A stretch of DNA of 64,000 nucleotides from Pararhizobium sp. A13 (GTDB taxonomy: Bacteria; Pseudomonadota; Alphaproteobacteria; Rhizobiales; Rhizobiaceae): contig NZ_CP149510.1 in assembly GCF_040126305.1 (NCBI RefSeq), positions 2,801,001-2,865,000 on the forward strand, written 5' to 3'. Each line of letters starts with the position of its first letter. The first letter of the stretch is position 1. A program made the translations under genes and the position numbers. Below the pieces are notes generated by a model. It saw only the letters and a program-made list of their open reading frames with translations, searched no databases and had not been told where the DNA came from. Shown piece after piece: positions 35,534-43,760 of the stretch.

Positions 35534-36256
35534 CTAGCCCGCCGCGAGCATTGCCAGCTGGGCGGCGCTGCACGCGATCACGCCGGAAAAACCGTCGGCA
35601 AGGCTGATGTCTCGCTTCGCCCGCAGTTCCTCGAGGGACAGCGGTTCCTGCGTAAGCAATTCATAACACGCAAGATCGGCTTGCCTGGCCTTCAGGACGG
35701 TAGCCGCGCGGGCAAACAAGGCCGGTGCGCCGGGCCTTCCGGCCATCGCGTTGTTCGTCTGGCTTGCCGTCGCCCGTGCCAGCGCCGCGCCGTCGAAGAT
35801 CAGGCCCTTCAGCCGTGCCGATATGCCGCGAAGGGAATGGGACGACAGAAAGAACTCCGGCATCTCTCCGACCTCGGCAAGAATTGCGACCGATCCGGCC
35901 TGCAGCCCGTTTTCCGCCTCGGCGACCCGCAGCATTGCGTCGAGTTTCTGGATATCGGCCAAGCCGCCACAGCCCGACAGAACGAAGCCGGCCGGCTGCA
36001 AGGTCACGAGCGGTGAAAGCGCATCCTGACCATTGTCATCGTCCGGCATGCCGATACGCAGCAGCGTCGGCCCCTTGGCGCTGTCTGAAGCACGTCTATC
36101 GAGGATCGGCTGTACCCTGCTGTTGGCTGTCGTCCAGTCCTCGCAGATGTCAACAATCACGGTTCCGGGACGACCCGCCGGGATATCTGCCGACACCAAC
36201 GCCTCCGCCGGCGCACAGAGCAGCAAAGGCATGATTTCAAAGCGGTTAACGGACAT
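35534..36256 (-). CDS. CitE/HpcH-aldolase-like protein, divergent
   Basis: This 240-residue protein resembles the HpcH/HpaI aldolase and citrate-lyase beta (CitE) TIM barrel. Ordered stretches correspond: PLLLCAPAEAL at the first strand, VIVDICEDWTTANSR where CitE has the acidic DLED, LLRIGMPD (usual RVN), GFVLSGCGGLADIQKLDAML (usual PK-adI), and SVAILAEVGEMPEFF. Several catalytic positions differ, so activity is uncertain. ATG 36256 is the start. It diverges from the DUF2336 gene. Confidence 0.65.
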   Translation of the reverse strand: MSVNRFEIMPLLLCAPAEALVSADIPAGRPGTVIVDICEDWTTANSRVQPILDRRASDSAKGPTLLRIGMPDDDNGQDALSPLVTLQPAGFVLSGCGGLADIQKLDAMLRVAEAENGLQAGSVAILAEVGEMPEFFLSSHSLRGISARLKGLIFDGAALARATASQTNNAMAGRPGAPALFARAATVLKARQADLACYELLTQEPLSLEELRAKRDISLADGFSGVIACSAAQLAMLAAG

Positions 36257-36334
36257 GGTGAACCAATCTTAAACCTTTAATCGCTAACATACATCGACAC
36301 TAGGATATGGTGGTTGGTGTGTAGTGAGGCGTCG

Positions 36335-37474
36335 GTGATCATTCAAGCATTTCTTCGTTGGGTCGAAACCGCGAAAACGGGGGATCGGGTTAGGGCAGCG
36401 GCGGCTTTGGGTCGGGCCTACGTGACGGCGGAGATGAACACGCTCGACCATCATGCCGCCGAAATGGCGATGACGTTCCTGCTTGATGACCCCTCTCCGA
36501 AAGTGCGCCTCGCGCTTGCGGAGGCCGTGGCCGATTGCGGCCGAATCCCGCGCGCGATCATCCTGTCGCTGGCCGAAGACCAACCTGAAACGGCGTATGC
36601 CGTGATTTCCCGCTCGCCTGTGCTGAACGATATGGATCTCGTCGATCTCGCCGCCAAGGGAACGACGGAGACACGCGCCGTCATCGCTGCGCGCCAGGCC
36701 ATGTCCCGGCCGGTTGCCGCCGCAATCGCCGAAATCGGTGGCGAGGAAGAAGTGCTGATCCTGCTTGAAAACGAGCAGGCCAGATTTTCCTGCCGGACAC
36801 TGAAGCGGTTGAGTGACCGGCTCGGTCATCTTTGGTCGATCCGCAACCGTCTGCTCGAGCGCGAGGACCTGCCGGCGGACGCCCGTCACGCGCTGGTTGA
36901 GAAAGTCGGCGCCGCCTTGTCCAGCTTCGGCCTGGTGCAGGCAGCGATCGGCGGGCGCCGTGTCGAGCGCATTACCCGTGAAGCCTGCGATCGGGCTGCC
37001 GTCGACATGGCTGGTGCCGTAGGAGCCGATCAGATTCCGCCCTTGGTCGAACATCTGCGCGCGACCGGGCGCCTGACCCCGGCCTTCCTGCTGCATGTCC
37101 TCTGTTCGGGCAAGATCGATTTCTTCGCTGCTGCCATTGTCAATCTGTCGGGCGTAACCGACAAGCGGGTGCGTTCGATCCTCTCCGATGGGCGGGTCCA
37201 CGCCGTTCGCGCACTGTTCGAGAGCACCGGCCTTGGCCGCGATGTGAGCGCACTCTTTGCCGAGGCGATGATGATCTGGCGGAAGGAAAACCGGTCCTCT
37301 TCTTCGGGTGCGACCGCCTCTATTTCCTCTGTCCTGCTGTCGAAGCTGCGCGGTAATAGGCATGCCTCGGAAGCATCCGGCGGCCTTGCCGATATCATCG
37401 AGAAATTGACGATCGCCGAGCAGCGGCAAACGGCACGCGACTACGCCCTTCTTGCCGCCAGGGAAGCTGCCTGA
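36335..37474 (+). CDS. DUF2336 family protein
   Basis: This 379-residue soluble, all-helical protein matches DUF2336, an alphaproteobacterial family with HEAT-like repeats. Typical are MAMTFLLDDPSPKVRLALAEAV and CGRIPRAIILSLAEDQPE near the start, then VLNDMDLVDLAAKG and a long helical remainder. Some DUF2336 proteins act near motility or cell-cycle signalling, but the function is unsettled. GTG 36335 is chosen because GAGG lies five bases upstream; TTG 36314 would add seven residues. Confidence 0.85.
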   Translation: MIIQAFLRWVETAKTGDRVRAAAALGRAYVTAEMNTLDHHAAEMAMTFLLDDPSPKVRLALAEAVADCGRIPRAIILSLAEDQPETAYAVISRSPVLNDMDLVDLAAKGTTETRAVIAARQAMSRPVAAAIAEIGGEEEVLILLENEQARFSCRTLKRLSDRLGHLWSIRNRLLEREDLPADARHALVEKVGAALSSFGLVQAAIGGRRVERITREACDRAAVDMAGAVGADQIPPLVEHLRATGRLTPAFLLHVLCSGKIDFFAAAIVNLSGVTDKRVRSILSDGRVHAVRALFESTGLGRDVSALFAEAMMIWRKENRSSSSGATASISSVLLSKLRGNRHASEASGGLADIIEKLTIAEQRQTARDYALLAAREAA

Positions 37475-37476
37475 GG

Positions 37477-38049
37477 TCAGACGCGGGTTGCGGCGCCGAG
37501 CAGCCGTATCAGCGCGGAGAGACGCTCGTTGAGCTTGTCCAGGCCATTCGGCGCCTTCTTGATGCCGTCCAGGCAAACGTAGAGAAGATCAGTCAGAGTC
37601 GCTGGGGAAAGCCCGGCGGTTGACAGCGAGATTTCCTCCTTGGAAACCGCCTCTGTCACGGCATTTTCCATCAATCCACGCAGGCGGGCGGAGGTCGCCG
37701 CCGTCGTATCGCCCGCGAGAGCCATATTGGCCTCGAACAGTTCCTGCCCGTGCGTGCTGGCCCTCACCGGACCGAACAGGACCATCGTGAAATCCGTCAG
37801 CGCCGCCTCCAGGCGGACAAGGAAGGGTTTGTCCGAGGCAAAGGCCGCCTCCGCCGCCTTCAATGCCTCTCCGTGATGCCATTGCATCAGCGACCGGAAC
37901 AGATCGTCTTTGTTTCGGAAGTGAAGGTAGAGCGCGGCGCGCGACATCATCGCGGCATCGGCGATATCCTGCATCGATGCTTTCTTGAAGCCGTAGCGGG
38001 TAAAGACCTCCGCCGCGGCCATGACGATGTGCTGTTTCCTTTCGTCCAT
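37477..38049 (-). CDS. TetR-family transcriptional regulator
   Basis: This 190-residue regulator has a TetR_N helix-turn-helix (about 8-55; AAEVFTRYGFKKASMQDIA, then MSRAALYLHFRNKDDLF) and a helical ligand-binding C-terminal domain. It diverges from an SDR-family gene, and two GAC-N7-GTC dyads lie in the 90-base gap. It therefore probably represses itself and the SDR gene until an aldehyde- or ketone-like ligand binds; the ligand is a guess. ATG 38049 has AGTGGA upstream. Confidence 0.9.
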   Translation of the reverse strand: MDERKQHIVMAAAEVFTRYGFKKASMQDIADAAMMSRAALYLHFRNKDDLFRSLMQWHHGEALKAAEAAFASDKPFLVRLEAALTDFTMVLFGPVRASTHGQELFEANMALAGDTTAATSARLRGLMENAVTEAVSKEEISLSTAGLSPATLTDLLYVCLDGIKKAPNGLDKLNERLSALIRLLGAATRV

Positions 38050-38069
38050 TCCACTGAATTGACACTTTG

Positions 38070-38109
38070 GACTAAAAATGTCAAACTGACAAAATAGACG
38101 AAAAACGTC
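38070..38109. promoter_or_regulatory. Paired operators between the TetR gene and the SDR gene
   Basis: GACTAAAAATGTC (38070-38082) and GACGAAAAACGTC (38097-38109) are near-identical dyads 27 bases apart. They are separated by TCAAACTGACAAAATA, which also makes a TGTCA-AAC-TGACA dyad with the first site. Position and symmetry fit a TetR operator covering both promoters. Confidence 0.65.
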
Positions 38110-38139
38110 AGAATGATAGTTCGGAGAGGAGATCACACA

Positions 38140-39159
38140 ATGCAGAAAGAAACCGGGTTGGTCGTTGTCACCGGTATTGGCGGGTTCCTCGGAACGCACG
38201 TCGCGGCGCAGTTGCTGCGCGCCGGTTACGACGTTCGCGGCACGCTGCGGTCTTTGAAGCGGGCGAAGGTCGTCGAGGCGGCGATCCGCTCGGCGGAAGG
38301 CGCCACTGCAGGCAAGCTTTCTTTCGTCCAGGCTGATTTGCTGTCTGACGATGGCTGGGAGGCGGCTTTTTCGGGAGCTGCTGGCGCGATCCACACCGCA
38401 TCACCATTCCCCTCGAGCGTGCCCAGGAACGAAGACGAGCTCATTCGGCCGGCGCGTGAGGGAACGCTGCGTGTACTGCGGATCGCGAAAGAGGCGGGCA
38501 TCCGCCGCGTCGTCCTGACGTCGTCGATCGCGGCGGTCAACTATGGTTCGGGGAGGGCGCCGTTTACCGAATCCGACTGGACCGATGTCGATGGCCCGCT
38601 GGCCACGCCTTATTACAAGTCCAAGACCCTCGCGGAGCGGGCCGCCTGGGATTTTGCCCGTGAGAATGGTCTGGAACTCGTGGTGATCAATCCCGGCATG
38701 ATTCTCGGGCCTATCCTCGGCAAGGATTCCGGGACGTCGGTTGGCGTCGTGCAAAGCCTGCTGAAAGGTCGCTATCCGGCCATGCCCGATTTCAGTGTAT
38801 CGGTGGTCGATGTGCGCGATGTTGCCGAGGTGCATGTCCTTGCGTTGACCGTGCCGGAGGCGGCGGGTGAACGCTTCATCGCCGGGGGCGAGGCCCTGTC
38901 GGTGAAGGATATTGCCAGCGTGCTGAAACGCGATTTCCCCGCCTACGCGCGCAAGTTGCCGAAATTCGTATTGCCCAATTGGCTGGCCGGCCTTGCCGCG
39001 CGTTTCGATCCGGGTCTCAAGCTGATTATCCGCGAACTGGGCCGCGATGCACGTGTCTCCAACGAAAAGGCGAGACGAGTCCTCGGCTGGAAGCCGCGAT
39101 CGGAAGAGGACGCCATTCGCGCCAGCGCCCACAGCCTGATCGCCGCCGGTCTGGTGTAG
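38140..39159 (+). CDS. Extended SDR / NAD(P)-dependent epimerase, dihydroflavonol-reductase-like
   Basis: This 339-residue protein begins with the Rossmann motif VVVTGIGGFLGTHVAAQLL (GxxGxxG) and has the catalytic Ser in VVLTSSIAAV and the YYKSK Tyr-Lys pair. The DFR-type pattern TPYYKSKTLAERAAWDFA points to an aldehyde or ketone reductase (dihydroflavonol/methylglyoxal/vanillin type). ATG 38140 is preceded by GGAGAGGAG. It diverges from a TetR gene with shared operators, so expression is probably induced by the regulator's ligand. Confidence 0.88.
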   Translation: MQKETGLVVVTGIGGFLGTHVAAQLLRAGYDVRGTLRSLKRAKVVEAAIRSAEGATAGKLSFVQADLLSDDGWEAAFSGAAGAIHTASPFPSSVPRNEDELIRPAREGTLRVLRIAKEAGIRRVVLTSSIAAVNYGSGRAPFTESDWTDVDGPLATPYYKSKTLAERAAWDFARENGLELVVINPGMILGPILGKDSGTSVGVVQSLLKGRYPAMPDFSVSVVDVRDVAEVHVLALTVPEAAGERFIAGGEALSVKDIASVLKRDFPAYARKLPKFVLPNWLAGLAARFDPGLKLIIRELGRDARVSNEKARRVLGWKPRSEEDAIRASAHSLIAAGLV

Positions 39160-39168
39160 TGGCTAATA

Positions 39169-39615
39169 TTACTTCGCGAACTTTCGTGCCACCCAGGAAT
39201 AGCCGTCCTCGATATAGTGGACCGGTTTGGTCACCGCATCGCGCAGCTTGGACGTATCGGGCAGGGCGCCTGTGACCAGCGCCAATGTGCGGCGCGGCAG
39301 GCTCGGCTGCTGCTGTTCGGCGACGGGCGGCGTTGGGACTGGATCCGGCGTCACCGGATGTGTCTGATCAAGCTCTGCCTGAACTGCGGGCAAGGGTGCC
39401 GGATCCTGCACCTTCGCCATCTGTTTGTCCGATGTCTCGCAAACGGCGACGATCACCGGGTAGTTGCTGTTGGAGAACTTCGGCAGTTGCTTCTGCGATT
39501 CGGCATCGCATATCGCAACTGTTTCCCAGGTGCCGTTCACTGTCGATACGTAGTGGCATTGGCTGACACTGTCATCGCAGCCGAGGATTGTCATGACGAT
39601 CAGGGCAGGAACCAT
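39169..39615 (-). CDS. Hypothetical lipoprotein (148 aa)
   Basis: The N-terminus MVPALIVMTILGCDDS has a hydrophobic segment followed by a lipobox (ILGC), so lipidation at Cys13 is likely. The mature part contains several Cys residues (QCHYVS, AICDAE, AVCETS) that may form disulfides, a proline-rich linker (about 72-105) and a basic C-terminus (WVARKFAK). No functional family is recognised. GGAGAC precedes ATG 39615. It is convergent with the SDR gene with only nine bases between stops. Confidence 0.7.
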   Translation of the reverse strand: MVPALIVMTILGCDDSVSQCHYVSTVNGTWETVAICDAESQKQLPKFSNSNYPVIVAVCETSDKQMAKVQDPAPLPAVQAELDQTHPVTPDPVPTPPVAEQQQPSLPRRTLALVTGALPDTSKLRDAVTKPVHYIEDGYSWVARKFAK

Positions 39616-39834
39616 CGCGAATATGTCTCCAGTTCGATTTCGGCATCAGCCGCCAAGGGCTCGATTCGTGTTTCGCTGACGTAACTGTCCGTTTGCCCCG
39701 GAAGTAAGGCAGGCCGGGAAAATCTTCGAAACAAATTGTTTCTGTTCGTTTCGAGGGGTGAGCGGCGGTTGCCGCTGTGCGAAAATTGCCGTCTGTTCCG
39801 CTATGCAAACTGCTCATAGTATCGACATAGCTGA

Positions 39835-40323
39835 GTGAATCGATCTGTGAAAGAATACCGCCAAGTGACCGTCGTCATTGCAAAAGAACCGCCCCGCCAG
39901 CCGGGTGTTCTGCATCTGCTGGAACAATCCGATGCCTATGCGCAATCGCTTTATCCCGCCGAAAGCAATCATCTGGTTGATGTATCGACACTGGAAAAAC
40001 CGTCGGTGGCTTTCTTCGTGGCGCGGCATGAGGGCGAGATCGTCGGCTGTTGCGCGCTGGTGGATGCGGGCGACGGCAGCGCCGAGATCAAGCGCATGTT
40101 CGTCGATCCAAAAGCGCGTGGCCTGAAGATCGGCCGCAAGCTCTTGGAGACGATCGAGAGCCATGGCCGCAATGCCGGCCTGTCGGCCATTCGGCTCGAA
40201 ACGGGTATCTATCAGCCCGAAGCCATCAGCCTCTACAGGACCGCCGGGTATGTCGATATCGGTCCGTTCGGTTCCTACCAGCCGGATCCGCTCAGCCTGT
40301 TCATGGAAAAGACGATCGGTTGA
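39835..40323 (+). CDS. GNAT-family N-acetyltransferase
   Basis: This protein of up to 162 residues has the GNAT acetyl-CoA site: EIKRMFVDPKARGLKIGRKLLE (motif A, R/QxxGxG/A region) and a C-terminal AISLYRTAGYVDIGPFGSY. It acetylates a small molecule or protein amine; the substrate is unknown. The start is uncertain: GTG 39835, GTG 39847 and GTG 39865 are all possible and none has a clear ribosome-binding site. Two hairpins follow before the convergent parE gene. Confidence 0.9.
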   Translation: MNRSVKEYRQVTVVIAKEPPRQPGVLHLLEQSDAYAQSLYPAESNHLVDVSTLEKPSVAFFVARHEGEIVGCCALVDAGDGSAEIKRMFVDPKARGLKIGRKLLETIESHGRNAGLSAIRLETGIYQPEAISLYRTAGYVDIGPFGSYQPDPLSLFMEKTIG

Positions 40324-40352
40324 CGCAGCGTCAGCCAAAACATCGAAAAATC

Positions 40353-40408
40353 GTTTCCGCTCCGTTAGTTGAAGCGGAAACCTGAATCAATTCAACAGCG
40401 TGTTGAAT
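40353..40408. terminator. Two hairpins between the GNAT gene and parE
   Basis: GTTTCCGCT/AGCGGAAAC (40353-40381) and ATTCAACA/TGTTGAAT (40390-40408) are two perfect stems of nine and eight base pairs. They lie between convergent stop codons and probably terminate one gene each. Confidence 0.6.
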
Positions 40409-40428
40409 CCAGCTGTGAAGCGACCTGC

Positions 40429-42504
40429 CTAGATATCAAGGTTTTCCGCAAACACCGCGCGTTCCTGGATGAAGCGGAAGCGGGCATCCGCCTTGGTTCC
40501 CATCAGATTGTCGACGGCCTCGCGGGTGCCTTCGAAATCGATCTCGTCGATGGCAACCTTCAGCAGCGTGCGCTTGGCCGGGTCCATGGTGGTTTCCTTG
40601 AGCTGCGCCGGCATCATCTCGCCGAGACCCTTGAAGCGGCCGATCTCGACCTTGCCGCGGCCGTTGAACTCCGTTTCCATCAGTTCCACCCGATGGGCGT
40701 CGTCGCGGGCATAGAGCGTCTTTGCCCCTTGCGTGATGCGGTAGAGCGGCGGTACGGCCAGATAGAGATGGCCGCCACGGATCAGTTCCGGCATCTCCTG
40801 ATAGAAGAAGGTGATCAGCAGCGATGCGATATGAGCGCCGTCAACATCCGCATCGGTCATGACGATGACGCGCTCGTAGCGCAGGTCTTCTTCGCGGTAT
40901 TTGCTGCGCGTGCCGCAGCCGAGCGCCTGCACAAGGTCGCCGATCTGCTGATTGGCACCAAGTTTTTCGCGGCCGGCGCTGGCGACGTTGAGGATCTTGC
41001 CGCGCAGTGGCAGGATCGCCTGGTTGGCGCGGTTGCGCGCCTGCTTGGCCGAGCCGCCGGCCGAATCCCCTTCGACGATGAAGAGTTCGGCGCCCTCGGC
41101 CGAATTCTGCGAGCAGTCGGCGAGCTTGCCCGGCAGGCGCAGCTTGCGCACGGCGGTCTTGCGGCTGACTTCCTTTTCCTTGCGGCGGCGCACCCGCTCG
41201 TCGGCGCGCTCGATTACCCATTCGAGCAGCTTGGCCGCTTCCTGCGGGTTGTCGGCGAGGAAATGGTCGAACGGGTCGCGCAGCGCGTTCTCGACGATGC
41301 GTTGCGCTTCGACAGTCGCCAGCTTGTCCTTGGTCTGGCCGACGAACTCCGGCTCGCGGATGAAGACCGACAGCATGCCGGCGGCCGAAATCATCACGTC
41401 TTCCGTCGTGACGATTGCTGCCCGCTTGTTCTGCGTCAGCTCGGCATAGGCCTTGAGCCCCTTGGTCAGCGCGATGCGGAAGCCGGCCTCATGCGTGCCG
41501 CCTTCCGGCGTCGGGATCGTGTTACAGTAGGAATGCACGACGGAATCGCCGCCATACCAGGTGACAGCCCATTCCAGCGCCCCATGACCGCCGGTCTTTT
41601 CGGTCTTGCCGGCAAAGATTTCCCGGGTGACGGTAAATTCCTTGCCCATTGTCGCCTGGAGATAGTCCTTCAGGCCGCCGGGGAAGTGGAAGACGGCCTT
41701 TTCCGGCGTCTCCGTGCCTTCGATCAGCGCGGGATCGCAGGACCAGCGGATTTCGACGCCGCCGAACAGATAGGCCTTGGAGCGGGCCATGCGAAACAGC
41801 CGTGCCGGATCGAATTTCGCGTGCGCGCCGAAAATCTCCGGATCCGGATGGAAGCGTACCTTGGTGCCGCGCCTGTTCTGGATGTCGCCGAGCTCCTCCA
41901 GCCCGCCCTGCGGAATGCCGCGGGAAAAGCGCTGGCGGTAGAGCTTGCGGTTGCGGGCGACCTCGACCTCGAGAATGTCCGACAGCGCATTGACGACCGA
42001 GACGCCAACGCCGTGCAGACCGCCGGAGGTCTCATAGACCTTGCTGTCGAACTTGCCGCCGGCATGCAGCACCGTCATGATTACTTCGAGTGTCGACTTG
42101 CCTGGAAATTTCGGGTGGTTCTCGACCGGAATGCCGCGGCCGTTATCGGTGACGGAGAGGCAGCCTTCCGCATCGAGATAGACGTCGATGAAATTCGCGT
42201 GTCCAGCGACCGCCTCATCCATCGAGTTGTCTATGACTTCAGCGAACAGGTGATGCAGCGCCTTTTCGTCCGTGCCGCCGATATACATGCCCGGACGGCG
42301 GCGCACCGGCTCCAGCCCCTCGAGCACCTCGATGGCCGACGCATTGTAATCGCCATTGTCCGTTTTCAGCGCAGGCGTGGCATTGGTGCGCTGTTCAGCT
42401 GTCGGCTCGGCGACGACCGGCGTAACCGGCTTCGGCACAACGGGTTCCGTCGCACGCTTGGGTTTCTCGGGAAATGCTGAAAAGAGATCGTTGCTGTCGG
42501 TCAT
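40429..42504 (-). CDS. parE: DNA topoisomerase IV subunit B
   Basis: This 691-residue ATPase subunit drives chromosome decatenation together with ParC. The GHKL ATPase domain shows HHLFAEVIDNSMDEA (Mg-ATP Asn/Glu), DNGRGIPVE and GLHGVGVSVVNALS. The transducer domain follows, then TOPRIM with VEGDSAGGSAKQARNR (Glu) and MTDADVDGAHI (DxDxD). It lacks the extra insertion of GyrB and shows the IPLRGKILNV-type stretch of ParE. The first 65 residues are a variable proline-rich tail. ATG 42504 is the start. Confidence 0.96.
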   Translation of the reverse strand: MTDSNDLFSAFPEKPKRATEPVVPKPVTPVVAEPTAEQRTNATPALKTDNGDYNASAIEVLEGLEPVRRRPGMYIGGTDEKALHHLFAEVIDNSMDEAVAGHANFIDVYLDAEGCLSVTDNGRGIPVENHPKFPGKSTLEVIMTVLHAGGKFDSKVYETSGGLHGVGVSVVNALSDILEVEVARNRKLYRQRFSRGIPQGGLEELGDIQNRRGTKVRFHPDPEIFGAHAKFDPARLFRMARSKAYLFGGVEIRWSCDPALIEGTETPEKAVFHFPGGLKDYLQATMGKEFTVTREIFAGKTEKTGGHGALEWAVTWYGGDSVVHSYCNTIPTPEGGTHEAGFRIALTKGLKAYAELTQNKRAAIVTTEDVMISAAGMLSVFIREPEFVGQTKDKLATVEAQRIVENALRDPFDHFLADNPQEAAKLLEWVIERADERVRRRKEKEVSRKTAVRKLRLPGKLADCSQNSAEGAELFIVEGDSAGGSAKQARNRANQAILPLRGKILNVASAGREKLGANQQIGDLVQALGCGTRSKYREEDLRYERVIVMTDADVDGAHIASLLITFFYQEMPELIRGGHLYLAVPPLYRITQGAKTLYARDDAHRVELMETEFNGRGKVEIGRFKGLGEMMPAQLKETTMDPAKRTLLKVAIDEIDFEGTREAVDNLMGTKADARFRFIQERAVFAENLDI

Positions 42505-42747
42505 AGTCTGTTCAGAGGTCTTTCCGTGGTGGCGACTTTTCGCACGATCAAGGTTGCGGATGAAGCCGCCATGAATGTCTGCGCGAATCGCCGGAATTCT
42601 GCCAGACTCTTGGCGTCAGAGCGACCGACCTCGCCATATCGTTCGGCCGGATGCCTGCATATACACCAATCGCGCCTTCAATAGCGTCAACTGTTGCGTT
42701 TCGGAAGGCCCGATGGCAAGGCCTGGACCAAAAGAGGAACATCCCGA

Positions 42748-43632
42748 ATGCACCTGTCCACAGCTCATTTGATCTTTCGCAGCCTTCTCGCCTGCGCCGC
42801 GATGGCCGCTCTGACTTTTCCAGCTGCGGCCGGACAGCTGAAGCCGTTCAAGGACGAGCTGTTTTCCTATGGAATCGTCCTCGAAACGGTGGATGGCGGC
42901 GACTACCGTGTCGTCGACTACCAGGAGATGCGCGATATCAACGGCCGCGATCAGGTTCCCGAGCGCAGGGCAAAGCGCGCCTATGTTTCGCTGGGCGTGA
43001 AAAGCGAACAGGCCAACGAGACAATCGACGCGGCAGGACGGCCACTCGATGTTACCCGTGTCGGCCGGGAGCGCGGTGCGGCGTTTTCGGTGATTTTCAT
43101 CCATGGCCGGGGCGGCGACCGGCGCCTGGGGGCCAACGACTGGTCCTTCGGCGGCAATTTCAACCGCCTCAAGAACCTCGCCGTCGAAAACGGCGGTGTC
43201 TATTATGCGCCGAGCGTCCGCTCCTTCGACGACAACGGCGTGGCCGACATTGCCGGACTGATCGCCCACGCGCAGCAGCAATCTCCGGGTCGGCCGGTGG
43301 TGCTGGCCTGCGCTTCGATGGGCAGCTTCATCTGCTGGGGCATCTCGCGCAATCCACAGGCGGTAGCGGCTCTCAACGGCATGATGATCATGGGTGGCCC
43401 CACCGATCAGACGTTCATGAAGAGTGCCGCCTACAAAAAGAAACTCCCGATGTTCTTCAGCCATGGCAGCGCCGACAGCGTCTACGCCGCAGCCGATCAG
43501 ATCGCGCTCTACCGATCGCTGAAAACGGCTGGCTATCCGAGCCGCTTCGTCCTGTTCCAGACCGGATCGCACGGAACGCCGGTTCGCATGACCGATTGGC
43601 GCGATGCGTTGAACTGGATCGGACTTGATTGA
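42748..43632 (+). CDS. Exported alpha/beta hydrolase
   Basis: This 294-residue protein has a signal peptide (hydrophobic 8-27, cleavage near AAAG) and an alpha/beta-hydrolase core in the periplasm. The oxyanion element FIHGRGGD, the nucleophile elbow ACASMGSF (Ser190), the acid region SHGSADSVY and the catalytic His in GSHGTP are all present. It probably hydrolyses an ester; the substrate is unknown. ATG 42748 is favoured because it starts the signal peptide and has AGAGGAAC upstream. It ends 128 bases before the UbiA-HAD gene and could share a promoter region with that operon. Confidence 0.83.
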   Translation: MHLSTAHLIFRSLLACAAMAALTFPAAAGQLKPFKDELFSYGIVLETVDGGDYRVVDYQEMRDINGRDQVPERRAKRAYVSLGVKSEQANETIDAAGRPLDVTRVGRERGAAFSVIFIHGRGGDRRLGANDWSFGGNFNRLKNLAVENGGVYYAPSVRSFDDNGVADIAGLIAHAQQQSPGRPVVLACASMGSFICWGISRNPQAVAALNGMMIMGGPTDQTFMKSAAYKKKLPMFFSHGSADSVYAAADQIALYRSLKTAGYPSRFVLFQTGSHGTPVRMTDWRDALNWIGLD

Positions 43633-43760
43633 ATTCTCTTATTTATATCGGGGAATCGTTAACCACCGCAGTAGTTTGATACTCGTGAAGCGTGCACTGT
43701 TTGCTTTTCTTAAAGCTGATCATGGGACTGTCCCGGCACGTATTCTCGGGGTTTGATCTT

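Noticed and set aside
40369..42480. 703-codon plus-strand open frame
   Set aside because: It is antisense to parE, which has all ATPase and TOPRIM motifs. Long antisense frames are common in high-GC genes and its translation resembles no protein.
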